Assembly (NCBI RefSeq): GCF_030052815.1
Contig: NC_079498.1
Location: forward strand, 67,628,992-67,692,991
From: Hevea brasiliensis
Lineage: Eukaryota; Streptophyta; Magnoliopsida; Malpighiales; Euphorbiaceae
Direction of reading: 5' to 3'
DNA: 64,000 nucleotides
The notes under the pieces were generated by a model. It had not been told where the DNA came from, searched no databases, and worked only from the letters and a program-made list of their open reading frames with translations. The first letter of the stretch is position 1. The number at the start of each line of letters is the position of its first letter. A program made the translations under genes and the position numbers. Positions 23,379 to 35,404 of the stretch are shown piece after piece.

Positions 23379-25874
23379 TGTAACGCCCTCACCGTAGGTA
23401 GTCCGTACATTTTACTGTTCCTATGACTAATGTCTGTTCGGACAGTCAGGATGTTTGGAACTACACTTAAACTATAGTGAGGAGGCATAAATTAATGAAA
23501 TAAATATTAAAAAAATATGGAAAAAATTTTGAGAAATAAAATAAAATTTAGAGAATTTATTAATTGGTATAAAAAATAAAAATAATCCGATGAGCACCAT
23601 GAAAGGTATTTTGGTCATTTCACCCCTAGAGGTGAATTTTGACTTAAATATCAAATTAAAATTTGGAAATAGAATAATTAACATAAATTAATTTTATGAA
23701 TTTGAATTTGAAAAATGAGAAGAGAAAGAAGAAGAAAAGAAAAGAAAAGAAAAGGAAAGAAAAGGAAAGAAAAGAAAAGAAAGGAAATAGATTTATGAAA
23801 TTTAAAAACAATAAAGTACACACAAATGTATATATATAAATAACCACAAGAGACAAAACCCCACTAACCATCTTCTTCTTCCTCTTCTCTCTTTCTCCTT
23901 GCTATCTCCCTTGGTCTCTCCCTCCCCACAATTGTTATCAAGCTTAAAGCTTGATTTCCCAAGCTTTCACTCACCGAAACCCATAGATCCCTTCACAAAA
24001 AAATTTAGCCCACACCATAAGGAAGCTTTAGATACCCATAAGAAGAAGAAAAATTAAAGTTTGAAGTGGGTGACAAGAGGTTAGTGCACTAATCCCTCTT
24101 CTTCTCTTTATTAAACATGAAAAGCATGTTTAGCTAAGCATAAATACCATTAAAACAAAAAGGAAATCTACAGGAAAGAACCCTTGAATTTTTTGCAGCC
24201 ATGGAACTTGAAATTTATTGCTTTTAAGTGATGAAAAATGATTCCATGAGAATGTGTAAATAGTTGAAATGTTTGGGTGTTTGATTGTGTAGTGTTTGTG
24301 TAAATTTGAAACTTTGATAACTAGGGTTTGTGTAAATGTTGAGGACTTTGTGTAAAATGTTGAAATTGACCTATTGGGATGAGATTGTTGCTTATAGAAG
24401 TGTATTGCATGCAAATTGAAGCAAGGAAGTTGGAGGAGATTGAGTTTTGGAAGTGTTAATTTTCTGCAGGTTGTGTTTGTTGAGGGCAGTGTACATTTTA
24501 GGCCATAAAAAAAAATTGTGTGACCCCAATTAGTATGAGGCTAATTGGAGGTGAAAATAGACCCAAAATAGCCCATTTTCCATGAAGAAACCATGCCCAA
24601 ATTCAGTCCAAAACTTGAGCTAAATACTGCCCAAATTCGGATTTCTCTGCACCCAACCCAGAAAATGACCAAATGAACAGTACATGTTCATTTGGTCATA
24701 ACTCTCTCTATACTGGTCCAAATGACCTAAAATTTTACCCATGGAAAGTTTAGACATAGGGATACATTTTTCATGAAGACTACTTAACCCAGTTTTTCCT
24801 TTAACAAATTCAAATTGTTAGCACAAGTTGGGTCACTAAAACTGCTAACCCAGAAAATGACCAAATGAACAGTACGTGTTCATTTGGTCATAACTCTCTC
24901 TTTACTGGTCCAAATGACCTAAACTTTTACCCATGGAAAGTTTAGACATAGGGCTACACTTTTCATGAAGACCACTTAACCCAGTTTTGCCTTTAACCAA
25001 TTCAAATGGTTAGCACAAGTTGGGTCACTGAAACTGCCAACCCAGAAAATGTCCCAAAATACTATTCCTTTGGTATTTTGTCCATAACTTGAGTTTTATA
25101 ACCCCAAACTCAGTGATTCAAAAACTGAAATTCAAGTTTAAACATAGAGGAGCAATTGTTATGAAGGAATTGTGACCAAATAGACATCCCAACCTAGTCA
25201 AATTCCTAGATAAAGATAACACATCAACATGAACCTAATGAAAGGTTAATGGGAAAAATGCTATATAGGATAATTAAAATACTCATAAGGAAAATTTAAT
25301 ATTAAAAATGATATGAATATGTAAATTAGGACTAATTTCCTATTAATATGAAATTTATGGTACCAATGAACAGTACTAGAAAATAATAATAGTGAATAGT
25401 GCTAAATTAATTAAAAATATTTAATTACCCATAGTATACCTAGACTTATTTATTTAGTTGGATAAATTGGTATACCAATTAGGGACTACAGATAGCAATA
25501 CTGCCTACCGAGAAAATCATGAACTAACAATATATGTCTGGTATGATTTTTCTACAGGCTATATGCCTACTTTATTTCTGGCTTTACAAACCTGACAGCG
25601 GGTCTCGTGCCCGACAGCTGGCCTCGTGCCTGACAGACGTATACTGGATAGACATATGGCTGTCTAACCAGTATACACCCGTACATCCAGCTTTTATAAT
25701 TTGTTATAGGTTTTCTTGGGCACTGATAAAAAAAAAAAATTTCTACACATAGAATACATGTTTTAAATGACATCAAAAGTTTACAATAGATATGATAAAA
25801 TAAGATAGGGTGCTCCGGCACCGAATGTGGTACTTCTTGCTAGGCTATACGGTAGACGAGTAAGGGGCGTCACA
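23379..25874 (+). repeat. 3' LTR of element A (2496 bp)
   Basis: TGTAACGCCC to GGGCGTCACA. It has only two 192-bp units (24655-25038, diverged third start at 25039) and a ~19-bp local duplication around 25608-25632 (GACAGCTGGCCTCGTGCCT) that the 5' LTR lacks. Otherwise collinear with the 5' LTR. Confidence 0.93.
24655..25038 (+). repeat. Two 192-bp tandem units in A 3' LTR
   Basis: Unit starts at 24655 and 24847. Same unit and palindrome as in the 5' LTR. The first unit has an A instead of G in the palindrome spacer. Confidence 0.93.
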
Positions 25875-26689
25875 AAAGGGGCAAGAGAAAATGAGAGTCC
25901 TAGCGCACTAGTGATGGTGGAGAAGAAAAGAGTTGCTAGAACCCTATTTCCCCAATTCTCACTTCATTATTTCTCTTTCTTACTGACACCTTTTGTATGT
26001 TTCAAGTCTTAGTAATTATTAATTTAACACATTACGTTAACTAATTACTAATTGACCTATATGATAAATAAATATTACATATTTATTTCGGTAAGTGTTA
26101 GTATATTCAACTAAGTCCAACTTAATAACCCATTTTAATTCCTCAGTTAGAATCTATTTGTTGGCAGCCCATTAGGTTTCTAATATGTTAGCAACAAATA
26201 TAATTATAAAATTAATCACATTAATTTTATTATCAATTCACAATTGATTAAATTATATTTGTGGATCATTATTAACATCTAGTAATATATAATGACCTCC
26301 CAAATATTGGAATTTGGCAAGGTGGTTTGATCAGTGAGCAATTTATCAGTGTAATTTTTATCCCTTCATAAGAATGTTTCGATTTATACACTATTGCATG
26401 GAATGTGTGTGCTTGTGTATAAATCATATATGTTTTTGGAGTATGATTGATTAACTGAATGAGATTCCCAATTTCACTTTATCTTGTGTAAGGATGTAAC
26501 AATCCACACCAGCCAAGAATAATTAAAACATTATACCTAATTACCTAGGTTGATTGATATAGTATGCCCTAAAATTCGAGATAATCCTTAAAGGAAACTT
26601 CATATTTGATCCGAATTCTCATAGCCGAACACATGATGTTCGGATAAGACAAGGATATTCGAATAAGACAAGGATGTTCGAATAAGACA
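25875..26689. repeat. Second copy of repeat F, right piece
   Basis: Continues the match to TNL-1 intron 1 (about 4375-5190) after element A, including the TGTAACAATCCACACC start and the first minisatellite units. It stops abruptly at 26689, where the inverted A-family LTR begins with TGTGACGCC. No gene. Confidence 0.85.
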
Positions 26690-29034
26690 TGTGACGCCCC
26701 TTACCCGTCTACCGTATAGCCGAGCAAGAAGTGCGACATTCGGTGCCGGAGCACCCTATCTTGTTTTATCATATCTATTGTAAACTTTTGATGTCATTTA
26801 AAACATGTATTCTATGTGTAGAATTTTTTTTTTTTTTTTATATCTTATTTCTATGGAGACCCGGATAAAGCCTCCCTTATTTTATTAGCATCTGGCGGGT
26901 TTCACTAATCACCTGTTAACATGTCCATATTCATTTCACACATTTCCATATCATATTCTCATGTATCATATCATTTACAATTATTTATGAGATCTCAAAA
27001 TGAAGTATTATCTATTGCATTCATATAGAAATTCATAGATAATAAATTACAAGTTTTCATTTCAATCTCAAAGTTTAATTACAAGTCCAAAATGAAATAC
27101 ATCATAAACTAGTAATTACATCATGACTAAACATAATAAACCAAAATACTAGTCTATACATGGGCCCTACCAAAATACAACAGACCGGTGAGGTGACTCT
27201 GGATAATGGCAGATCTGATCAAAGCTCACAAGGCAAGATCTTGTGCTATCATGCTGCGCTGCCATCTGGGACTGATTTTCAGTACCTACGCAATGGAAAA
27301 CCAACGCGCTAAGCATAACGCTTAGTAGTGCATAATTTATAATAACAATAATTTAATAATTTGAAACAATATATGCAACTCATAATTTCTGGGTCTTTTA
27401 TATTTTTATTGCTCTTTGGAAATAATTAACATTATTGGGATCTTTTATGACTACTTATTGTATTTTAAGTCTTAATTAATTTTTTTTTATCAGTGCCCAA
27501 GAAAACCTATAACAAATTATAAAAGCTGGATGTACGGGTGTATACTGGTTAGACAGCCATATGTCTATCCAAAGATATCGTCTGTCAGCACGAGGCCACC
27601 GTCGCACGAGACCATCCGCCAGCTTGTAAAGCCAGAAATAAAGTAGGCATATAGCCTGTAGAACAATCATACCAGACATATATTGTCAGTTCATGATTTT
27701 TTCGGTAGGCAGTACTGCTATCTGTAGTCCCTAATTGGTATACCAATTTATCTAACTAAATAAATAAGTCTAGGTATACTATGGGCAATTAAATATTTTT
27801 AATTAATTTAGCACTATTCACTATTACTATTTTCTAGTACTGTTCATTGGTACCATAAATTTCATATTAATAGGATATTAGTCCTAATTTACATATTCAT
27901 ATCATTTTTAAATATTAAATTTTCCTCATGAGTATTTTAATTATCCTATATAGCATTTTTCCTATGAACCTTTCATTAGGTTCATGTTGATGTGTTATCT
28001 TTATCTAGGAATTTGACTAGGTTGGGATGTCTATTTAGTCACAATTCCTTCATAACAATTGCTCCTCTATGTTTAAACTTGAATTTCAGTTTTTGAATCA
28101 CTGAGTTTGGGGTTATAGAACTCAAGTTATGGACAAAATACCAAAGGAATAGTATTTTGGGACATTTTCTGGGTTGGCAGTTTCAGTGACCCAACTTGTG
28201 CTAACCATTTGAATTGGTTAAAGGCAAAACTGGGTTAAGTGGTCTTCATAAAAAGTGTAGCCCTATGTCTAAACTTTCCATGGGTAAACTTTTAGGTCAT
28301 TTGGACTAGTATAGAGAGAGCCATGACCAAATGAACACGTACTGTTCATTTGGTCATTTTCTGAGTTGGCAGTTTCAGTGACCCAACTTGTGCTAACAAT
28401 TTGAATTTGTTAAAGGCAAAACTGGGTTAAGTGGTCTTCATGAAAAGTGTAGCCCTATGTCTAAACTTTCCATAGGTAAAATTTTAGGTCATTTGGACCA
28501 ATATAGAGAGAGTTATGACCAAATGAACACGTACTGTTCATTTGGTCGTTTTCTGGGTTGGCAGTTTCAGTGACCCAACTTATGCTAACAATTTGAATTT
28601 GTTAAAGGCAAAACTGGGTTAAGTGGTCTTCATGAAAAGTGTATTCCTATGTCTAAACTTTCTATGGGTAAAATTTTAGGTCATTTGGACCAATATAGAG
28701 AGAGTTATGACCAAATGAACACGTACTGTTCATTTGGTCATTTTCTGGGTTGGCAGTTTCAGTGACCCAAATTGTGCTAACAATTTGAATTTGTTAAAGG
28801 CAAAACTGGGTTAAGTGATCTTCATGAAAAGTGTAGCCCTATGTCTAAACTTTCCATGGGTAAAATTTTAGGTCATTTGGACCAATATAGAGAGAGTTAT
28901 GACCAAATGAACACGCACTGTTCATTTGGTCATTTTCTGGGTTGGGTGCAGGGAAATCCGAATTTGGGTAGTATTTAGCTCAAGTTTTGGACAGAATTTG
29001 GGCATGGTTTCTTCATGGAAAATGGGCTATTTTG
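26690..29034 (-). mobile_element. Truncated inverted A-family LTR
   Basis: Minus-strand LTR whose 3' end (complement of GGCGTCACA) is at 26690. It has four 192-bp units (about 28176-28943) with the palindrome spacer CGTAC. The first ~1.2 kb of the LTR is missing: homology ends at 29034, directly against the TNL intron sequence that corresponds to 8271. Unlike element A it carries an extra ~640-bp segment (about 26836-27480) between the poly-A-like run and the TTCTTGGGCAC block. No internal region is attached. Confidence 0.88.
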
Positions 29035-29501
29035 GGACTTACTTTGATGTTATGAATCATAATAAAATATTGTTTGACATATCAATGGGTTTTAGTAATT
29101 TAGTTCAATAATATTGGAGTTATCTTTAAATTACTAGATTATTTTGAGTTTAAATCTCAATTCTAATAAAAAACTAAATAAATAAAATTATATTAGATAC
29201 ATTTGAGAAAGGTGTGTCTACTATAAACTCGATGATAGATAAGAATAAGTTTAATAACCCTTAAACCCTTAAATCAAATATTTGTATCAAAATTTGTGTA
29301 CTCATTATTTTAATTATGAGCGTACTTTAATTGATTTTGCATGAATTTTAATATAAATATTTCATTTAAGGGTTATTAGACTCGCTTTTATATAAAGTTA
29401 AGCTTATCTTATATGTATGCAAAAGGAAAAAGATGACTGTTTAACATGTCATTAGTCCTGTAATTGTGTGATATTTAATTCCAATAACTTTTACTTAACA
29501 G

Positions 29502-32500
29502 GCATGAGTCAGAGCTTATTGAAGAAATAGTAAAAGATGTTCTGGGCAAATTGAGAAAATCAAGTTTAGTATCAAGTGCGGCCAAGAATTTTGTTGGGAT
29601 GAGTTCACGTTTGTTGGATATGAGCATATATTTAGAAATGGGGCAAACGGAAGATGTTTATTTTATAGGGATTTGGGGGATGGGTGGTATTGGAAAAACA
29701 ACCATCGCTAGGGTTGTCTATGAGGAACTAGCTTCTCAATTTGAAGGTAGTAGCTTCCTTGCAAATGTTAGTGAAGTTGACGAGAAGCATGGTTTAATTC
29801 CTTTACAAAAACAAGTCCTTAGTGAAATTCTAATGGATAGAAGCATTACAATTTGGGATGCTTATAGTGGAGCCAATGAAATCAGAAATAGGTTGCACGG
29901 GAAAAAAGTTTTTATAGTTCTTGATGATGTCAATCAATTGGAGCAGTTGAAATTATTAGCTGGTATGCATGATTGGTTTGGGAAGGGAAGTAGGGTAATT
30001 GTAACAAGTAGAGATGAGCACTTGTTGACATGCCATGGAGTAGATAAGATCTATAGGGTTAAGGGATTAAATGATGATGAAGCCCTTCATCTCTTTTGTT
30101 TGAAAGCCTTTAAAAATGATTATCCTACAGGTGATTACGTGGAGCTATCTCATCACTTCATAAATTATTGTACTGGCCTTCCATTAGCTCTTGAGGTTCT
30201 TGGTTCTTTTTTGTTTTGTAAATCTGTAAATGAGTGGAGAAGTGCATTGGGTAGATTGAAAAAAGTTCCTAATCAAGAAATCTTGGGTAAGCTTTATATT
30301 AGTTTTAATGGGTTAGAGGAGATTGAGAGGAAAATATTCCTAGATATTGCTTGTTTTTTCAATGGAGAGGATAAAGATCATGTGATGAAAGTATCAGTAA
30401 GCTGTGGATTCTATCCGGATATTGGAATGAGAGTTCTCATCAACAAATCTCTCATAACCATTTCCAAAGAGAGAATTTGGATGCATGATTTACTTCAAGA
30501 AATGGGTCGAGAAATTGTTCGCCAAGAATCGCCCCAAGAACCTGGAAAAAGAAGTAGATTGTGGCTTTATAAGGATCTTGAACATGTTCTATCAAATGAT
30601 AAAGTAATGACTTAATTCTAATGCCCTATGATGCAATCTTCATATAGAGTTTCTTAGTAAATACCATTGTTACCTTTAATTTTCAGGGAACAGAACAGAT
30701 TGAAGGCATAGTCCTAGACTCATGCAATCAAGAAGATAAACAATTGAGTGCTAAAGCTTTCGCGAAGATGAAAAGGCTAAGATTGCTCAAACTTCAAAAT
30801 TTGCACCTTTCCCAGTGCCTTGAGCATCTTTCAAATAATTTAAGATATCTTGAATGGGATGGATATCCTTTCAAATATCTTCCATCTACTTTCCAGCCTG
30901 ATAATCTTGTTGAGCTCCACATGCGCTGTGGTAACATGGAACAATTGTGGAAGGGAATTATTAAAGTAGGTACTATGATTTTTCATGTTCATCATAAGTA
31001 CTTTCAAGTTCATAATTAACTAGGTCTTTAATGGTGTTACTTTTCACAACTTCAGCCATTTTAATTTGTTTATGTATACATTTTCACAGCCATTAAAGAT
31101 GTTGAAGGTCATTGATCTAAGTTACTCTGTTAACTTAATCAAGACTATAGACTTCAAGTATGCTGCAAACCTTGAGAAGTTGAATCTTGAAGGTTGCACA
31201 AGACTGTTGGAAGTTCACCAATCCATTGGAGATCTGAAAAGGCTTGTTTTATTGAACTTGAAGTATTGCAAAAGCCTTGCAAGACTTCCGAACACCATAT
31301 GTGATCTGAAGTCCCTTAAGTTTCTTTATTTACATGGATGCTCAAAACTTGAGAAGTTGCCGGATAGGTTGGGTGATATGACAAGTTTGGAGAAGCTTTA
31401 TGCAGGTGGGATTACTACAATACATGCACCATCATCTAAACTGTGGGATTTTTTTCTCCCTTCAAGGTTATTGCCATGGAAGTATCCAAATCCAGTGGTT
31501 ACGATGTTGCCTTCTTCGTTAGCGTTACGATCATTGAGGTCATTAGATTTAAGTTACTGCAATCTGGTAGAAGAAGCACTTCCTAGTGATCTGAGCTGCT
31601 TCCCATCATTGAGAACACTCAATCTAAGCGGAAATGATTTTATTAGCATCCCTTCAAGCATTAGTAGACTTTCAAAACTTGAAGATTTTCAGTTCGCTAA
31701 TTGCAAGAAGCTTCAAGCATTCCAAATTTTCCATCAAGCGTTTTACATCTTAGCATGGATGGTTGCACTGCCTTGGAAAGTTTGCTACCCAAAAGCATCA
31801 GCAGACGATTTGAACTTGAAAATCTTTCTGCTGCTGTGGATTGCAAGAGGTTTCAGTTATTGACAGATCTCTCATCAAGCATTTTATGTGTAAGTGTGGA
31901 TGGATTAACAGCACAAGAAACCATCCGAAATCAATTTGGAACAAACACTATCAGACCTTCATCATTGACTCTGGTAAATTGCTTCAAATTGTTTGAGGTT
32001 CAAAGTAAAAACATTGCAGTACTTTGAAGGCTAACAAGTTATCTGCACTACTTGCTAAGGCACACCTCTCAGGTCTATCTCTATCTCTCTCTCTTTCCCA
32101 CACATGTCTACCACAGACATAATTGTTTTATAAATAGAGACATGATGCATATTTTTTTCGATGCAGGGACTCTATAATCCAAGCACTCACTTATCCATGT
32201 GTTTAGCTGGAAGTGAAATTCCAGGTTGGTTCAACTATCAGTCCCCAGGTTCTTCATTAGAAATGCATTTGCCTCCATATTGGTGGGCTAGCAAGTGGAT
32301 GGGATTTGCATTTTGTATAGAGTTTGGATTCCATGAGCCTCTGCCAGATTCTTCTAACATTTTCTGTGATTTGCACGCATGCATTGCTCCAAATCAAGAT
32401 TTGTTTTTGGGTCATTCAACCGTAGAAATACCTAAGGATATGATTGTTACATCAGATCAACTTTGGTTCAATTACATGCCACGAATCTCTTTAACTTGTC

Positions 32501-32778
32501 TGGATTTGTGGGAATCATGTAATCATCTCAAGGTTTTGTTTTCCTCAGACCAAGTGATGGTGAAGTACTGTGGGTTTCGCGCAATATATAGTCGAGATGT
32601 TGATGAATTAGTAGCCTGCAGCAATCCTTTTCAGAATTTGGGACTCTCCTGTAATGATTATGTTGAGAAGAGTAAGAGAAGCCATGACGATTATAGTTGT
32701 GGCAGTGGAGGAGAACTCAATGAAGTTGGCAATCTCGCTTCCAAGAGACCGAAAATGCCTGTGGATCCTGAGTCCTGA
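29502..32778 (+). pseudogene. TNL-2: TIR-less NBS-LRR pseudogene
   Basis: Near-identical copy of TNL-1 exons 2-5 at 29502-30603, 30687-30965, 31090-32072 and 32167-32778. NB-ARC motifs are all intact (GMGGIGKTT, LDDV, GLPLA, MHD), with four amino-acid changes from TNL-1 in the NBS exon. It has no TIR exon upstream, only the inverted LTR. In exon 4 one T is missing near 31720 (CATTCC versus CATTTCC), shifting the frame to a TGA at 31861. A separate TCA-to-TGA change follows near 32024. The exon-2 donor is weakened from AAG|GT to AAA|GT. A truncated NBS protein remains possible, but a functional TNL does not. Confidence 0.9.
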
Positions 32779-33357
32779 GATGAAACTAGCGAAATATGGA
32801 GGCAAATGCATATAGACACGGTGTGTGTGTCTATAAAGTGCAGAAGTCATTAAAATTCTTGTCTTTGTTTTCACAGCTATGCTTATGTTGATAGAAGTTG
32901 GACTGCGATTTCGTATTTTCGTATACCCTCTTGAAAGTGATACTTTCAAATATTATATTCAACGGTAAATAAAATTGAAATCTTCTTTGAAGCTTGGATT
33001 CAGATAGCAACTCATAGACTTTGATTTGTGAATATAACCCCCTGCCATGGCGTTCATGCATACGAATACAACTCATTCAAAGTCGCTCATAATTACAAAG
33101 TTAGGAATTAACTCAATAACTTGATCCAAAAATAAAAAATTTGGATTTAAATTAATTAATTCAAATTTGATTAAAAAAATTAAATGAATGAAATTTAATT
33201 CAAAATTTAAAAATTCATATTTTTATTTGTGACGATCCATAACTTATAAAACGATTTGAATTTAATATGAAATCTTTTATTTATATAAATTTAATGCATA
33301 ATCCAATCAATATAATTATTTATTTATTTTTAAGGGGAAAGACTTGTCTTGACTTGA

Positions 33358-33379
33358 ATTATTATTATTATTATTATTA
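33358..33379. repeat. (ATT)n microsatellite
   Basis: Seven ATT repeats followed by a poly-T run. Confidence 0.9.
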
Positions 33380-33553
33380 CTTTTTTTTTTGTTTCCCTCT
33401 ACCTACAGCATCGAATCCTATGATTTCCTTGTTTTTTTTAATTATTTATTTATTTATTTTTCTTGTTTCTTTGGGTTGTTAAAGTTATTATTATTATAAA
33501 TTTTTTTTCTTACTTTACTTTTACAGTTTCCTAAAAACGTATTTTTGTTGATT

Positions 33554-33555
<2 letters not shown>

Positions 33556-33589
<34 letters not shown>
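33556..33589. repeat. (ATT)n microsatellite
   Basis: Eleven ATT repeats. Confidence 0.92.
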
Positions 33590-33592
<3 letters not shown>

Positions 33593-33865
33593 TTGGCTTT
33601 AAAATAAAATTTTATATTCAATGGGTCTATCATATTAATTTAATTAATCAAGTTTTTACTATATTTTGGATATGTAGGAGATTTAAATATTCATTCTTTC
33701 AGTTGAAATTATCTCTTTTATTGAATATAACTATTATCTTGAAGATTTCAGGTAAGTAGTAATTATAGTACATGATACTGTTTTAGTCTATTTTAAAATT
33801 TATTATTAAATGAAATTTTAAATCAATATTTTAATAATTATTTTACATGTGATTTTCTAGAGTTT

Positions 33866-34807
33866 TTTTTATTATTAAATTTTATTCCGATTTTGATTAA
33901 ATAATTGATTTTGTCAATTATCTGCATTAGAACCATTAGAATTCCAGAAATAGGCCTTTAGTATTTTTATATTGATTGATATCTGACTATAAAATTTACT
34001 GATGTGTTACACTGAATTTATTTGATATTAATTTGATCTTATTAACTCAATGAAATTATTGAAAAAAAAAATTATTGAAATTGCATTATTATTTATTATT
34101 TACTATTTGAAATTTTTTATTAATTTTAATTGATTTGTATAAATTAATTTTCTGTTTTAAATTGATACCTGTGCCCAATAAAATTATTATTAAAATAATA
34201 TTAAAATTTTAATTTATATTAATTATTATAATATTATAAATTAAATTTATTAAAAGATTTAATTATGAATATTCCTTCGCTAAATGTTATTAATGGCAAT
34301 GATATCATATGGACTAATTTTTTATTGTTAAAAGTACCTGCCACATTGATTTTGTCACCAAAAGTTATTAGGAATGTAATTTAACGAATGATAATATTTT
34401 TTATTAATATATATTGTTGATGATAAATTATTATTTTTAATATTTTTATAAATAATATAAATAATAAAAATAATAAAAGATATTTTGAAAAATTCAAATA
34501 TTCTCGGTTATTTTTAAGTCCAAGAGAGAGACCGACGCTAAAATGGATGTCCTTGTGAAATGAGACTTGGACGAGGACACGACTGTTCATCAAAGACCAA
34601 ATGCATTGTACTTTTTTCCGCGTACCCATTACATTCCTTGATTGACGCGTTTGGCAGGATATCTCCAATATAGTACTACTGCTTCACTTGCTTTGCTTTG
34701 TTCATTTCCTTTATCATCGTAGTATTTCAGTAATCAAATGTCTGTCTTACAAAGTGTAAGAAATTAAAAATCCTGATAGCCCTTATCTGCTCTTCTCTTG
34801 ATCATTT
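33866..34807 (+). promoter_or_regulatory. Upstream region of TNL-3
   Basis: Near-identical to 473-1409. The W-box core TTGAC within GATTGACGCG and the pyrimidine-rich leader are retained. Because the promoter copy is complete, the TIR-only gene downstream could be transcribed under similar control to TNL-1. Confidence 0.4.
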
Positions 34808-35311
34808 ATGGCTTCCATTGCTGCCTCTTCCTGCAAATATGATGTCTTCCTCAGTTTCAGAGGGGAAGATACCCGAAAAAATTTTACTAGCCATCTCTAT
34901 GCTGGTTTATGTCAGAAAGGGATTATCACCTTCAAGGATGATCAAGAACTTGAGAGAGGAAAAACCATTTCCCAAGAACTCCTTAAAGCAATTCAAGATT
35001 CTAAAATTTCAATCGTTATTTTTTCAAGAAGCTACGCTTCTTCCTCTTGGTGCTTGGATGAGCTTGTACAGATTTTCGAGTGCATGAAAACCCAGGGACA
35101 AATGGTTATGCCTGTTTTCTACCATGTGAATCCAACTGAAGTGAGAAAACAAACAGGAGAATATGGAAAATCATTTGCTCACCATGAACAACGTTTCAAC
35201 AACTTGCACAATGTTCAACAATGGAGAACTGCAATGACTGCATTGGCCAATCTCTCTGGTTGGGATTTACAGGACAGGTATACATACAACTCTTTTTCTT
35301 GCATAATTTAA
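34808..35311 (+). CDS. TNL-3: TIR-only gene (truncated TNL)
   Basis: The TIR exon (34808-35277, GT donor at 35278) is almost identical to TNL-1 exon 1 and has an intact frame, including YDVFLSFRGEDT, the BB-loop and E85 in WCLDEL. It has the usual His in VFYHVNP, where TNL-1 has Leu. No NBS or LRR exon follows: intron homology ends at about 37396 and the next unit sequence is the 3' spacer. If unspliced, the ORF reads 10 codons into the intron and ends at 35311, giving 167 residues. TIR-only proteins are known in plants and can be NADases that trigger defence or death. Whether this one is expressed is inference; it could equally be a pseudogene fragment. Confidence 0.7.
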   Translation: MASIAASSCKYDVFLSFRGEDTRKNFTSHLYAGLCQKGIITFKDDQELERGKTISQELLKAIQDSKISIVIFSRSYASSSWCLDELVQIFECMKTQGQMVMPVFYHVNPTEVRKQTGEYGKSFAHHEQRFNNLHNVQQWRTAMTALANLSGWDLQDRYTYNSFSCII

Positions 35312-35404
35312 ATTTCTTTTATTTGGATAATATTTGACTGTAGATGAAGTTGTAAATTTAGGCTTCTATTTGCTTAGGGTTGATCAGCAACCAGTCTCTT
35401 TGAG

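Larger units (their letters stand above)
15636..25874 (+). mobile_element. Element A: complete but dead Ty3/gypsy chromovirus (Tekay-like)
   Basis: A 10,239-bp LTR retrotransposon bounded by TG...CA and a perfect 5-bp duplication AAAGG (15631-15635, 25875-25879). Order: 5' LTR, PBS complementary to initiator-Met tRNA, gag, protease, RT, RNase H, integrase, chromodomain, polypurine tract, 3' LTR. Pol order RT-RNaseH-INT places it in Ty3/gypsy, and the C-terminal chromodomain-like stretch plus long LTRs point to the Del/Tekay chromoviruses. Across the first ~290 bases the two LTRs differ at seven positions by my count, so the insertion is not brand new. Multiple stops and frameshifts make it unable to encode its proteins. 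Confidence 0.93.
32779..33865. other. Spacer between TNL-2 and TNL-3 units
   Basis: From about 32834 to 33310 it matches the TNL-unit 3' spacer (14932-15400). From 33310 to 33865 it is unique in the window and AT-rich, and leads into the duplicated promoter. It shows how two units were originally joined. No gene seen. Confidence 0.6.

Noticed and set aside
29502..35277. TNL-2 NBS-LRR and TNL-3 TIR as parts of a single rearranged gene
   Set aside because: The TIR lies downstream of the LRR exons with its own promoter, and TNL-2 has a frameshift and a stop, so normal splicing cannot join them.
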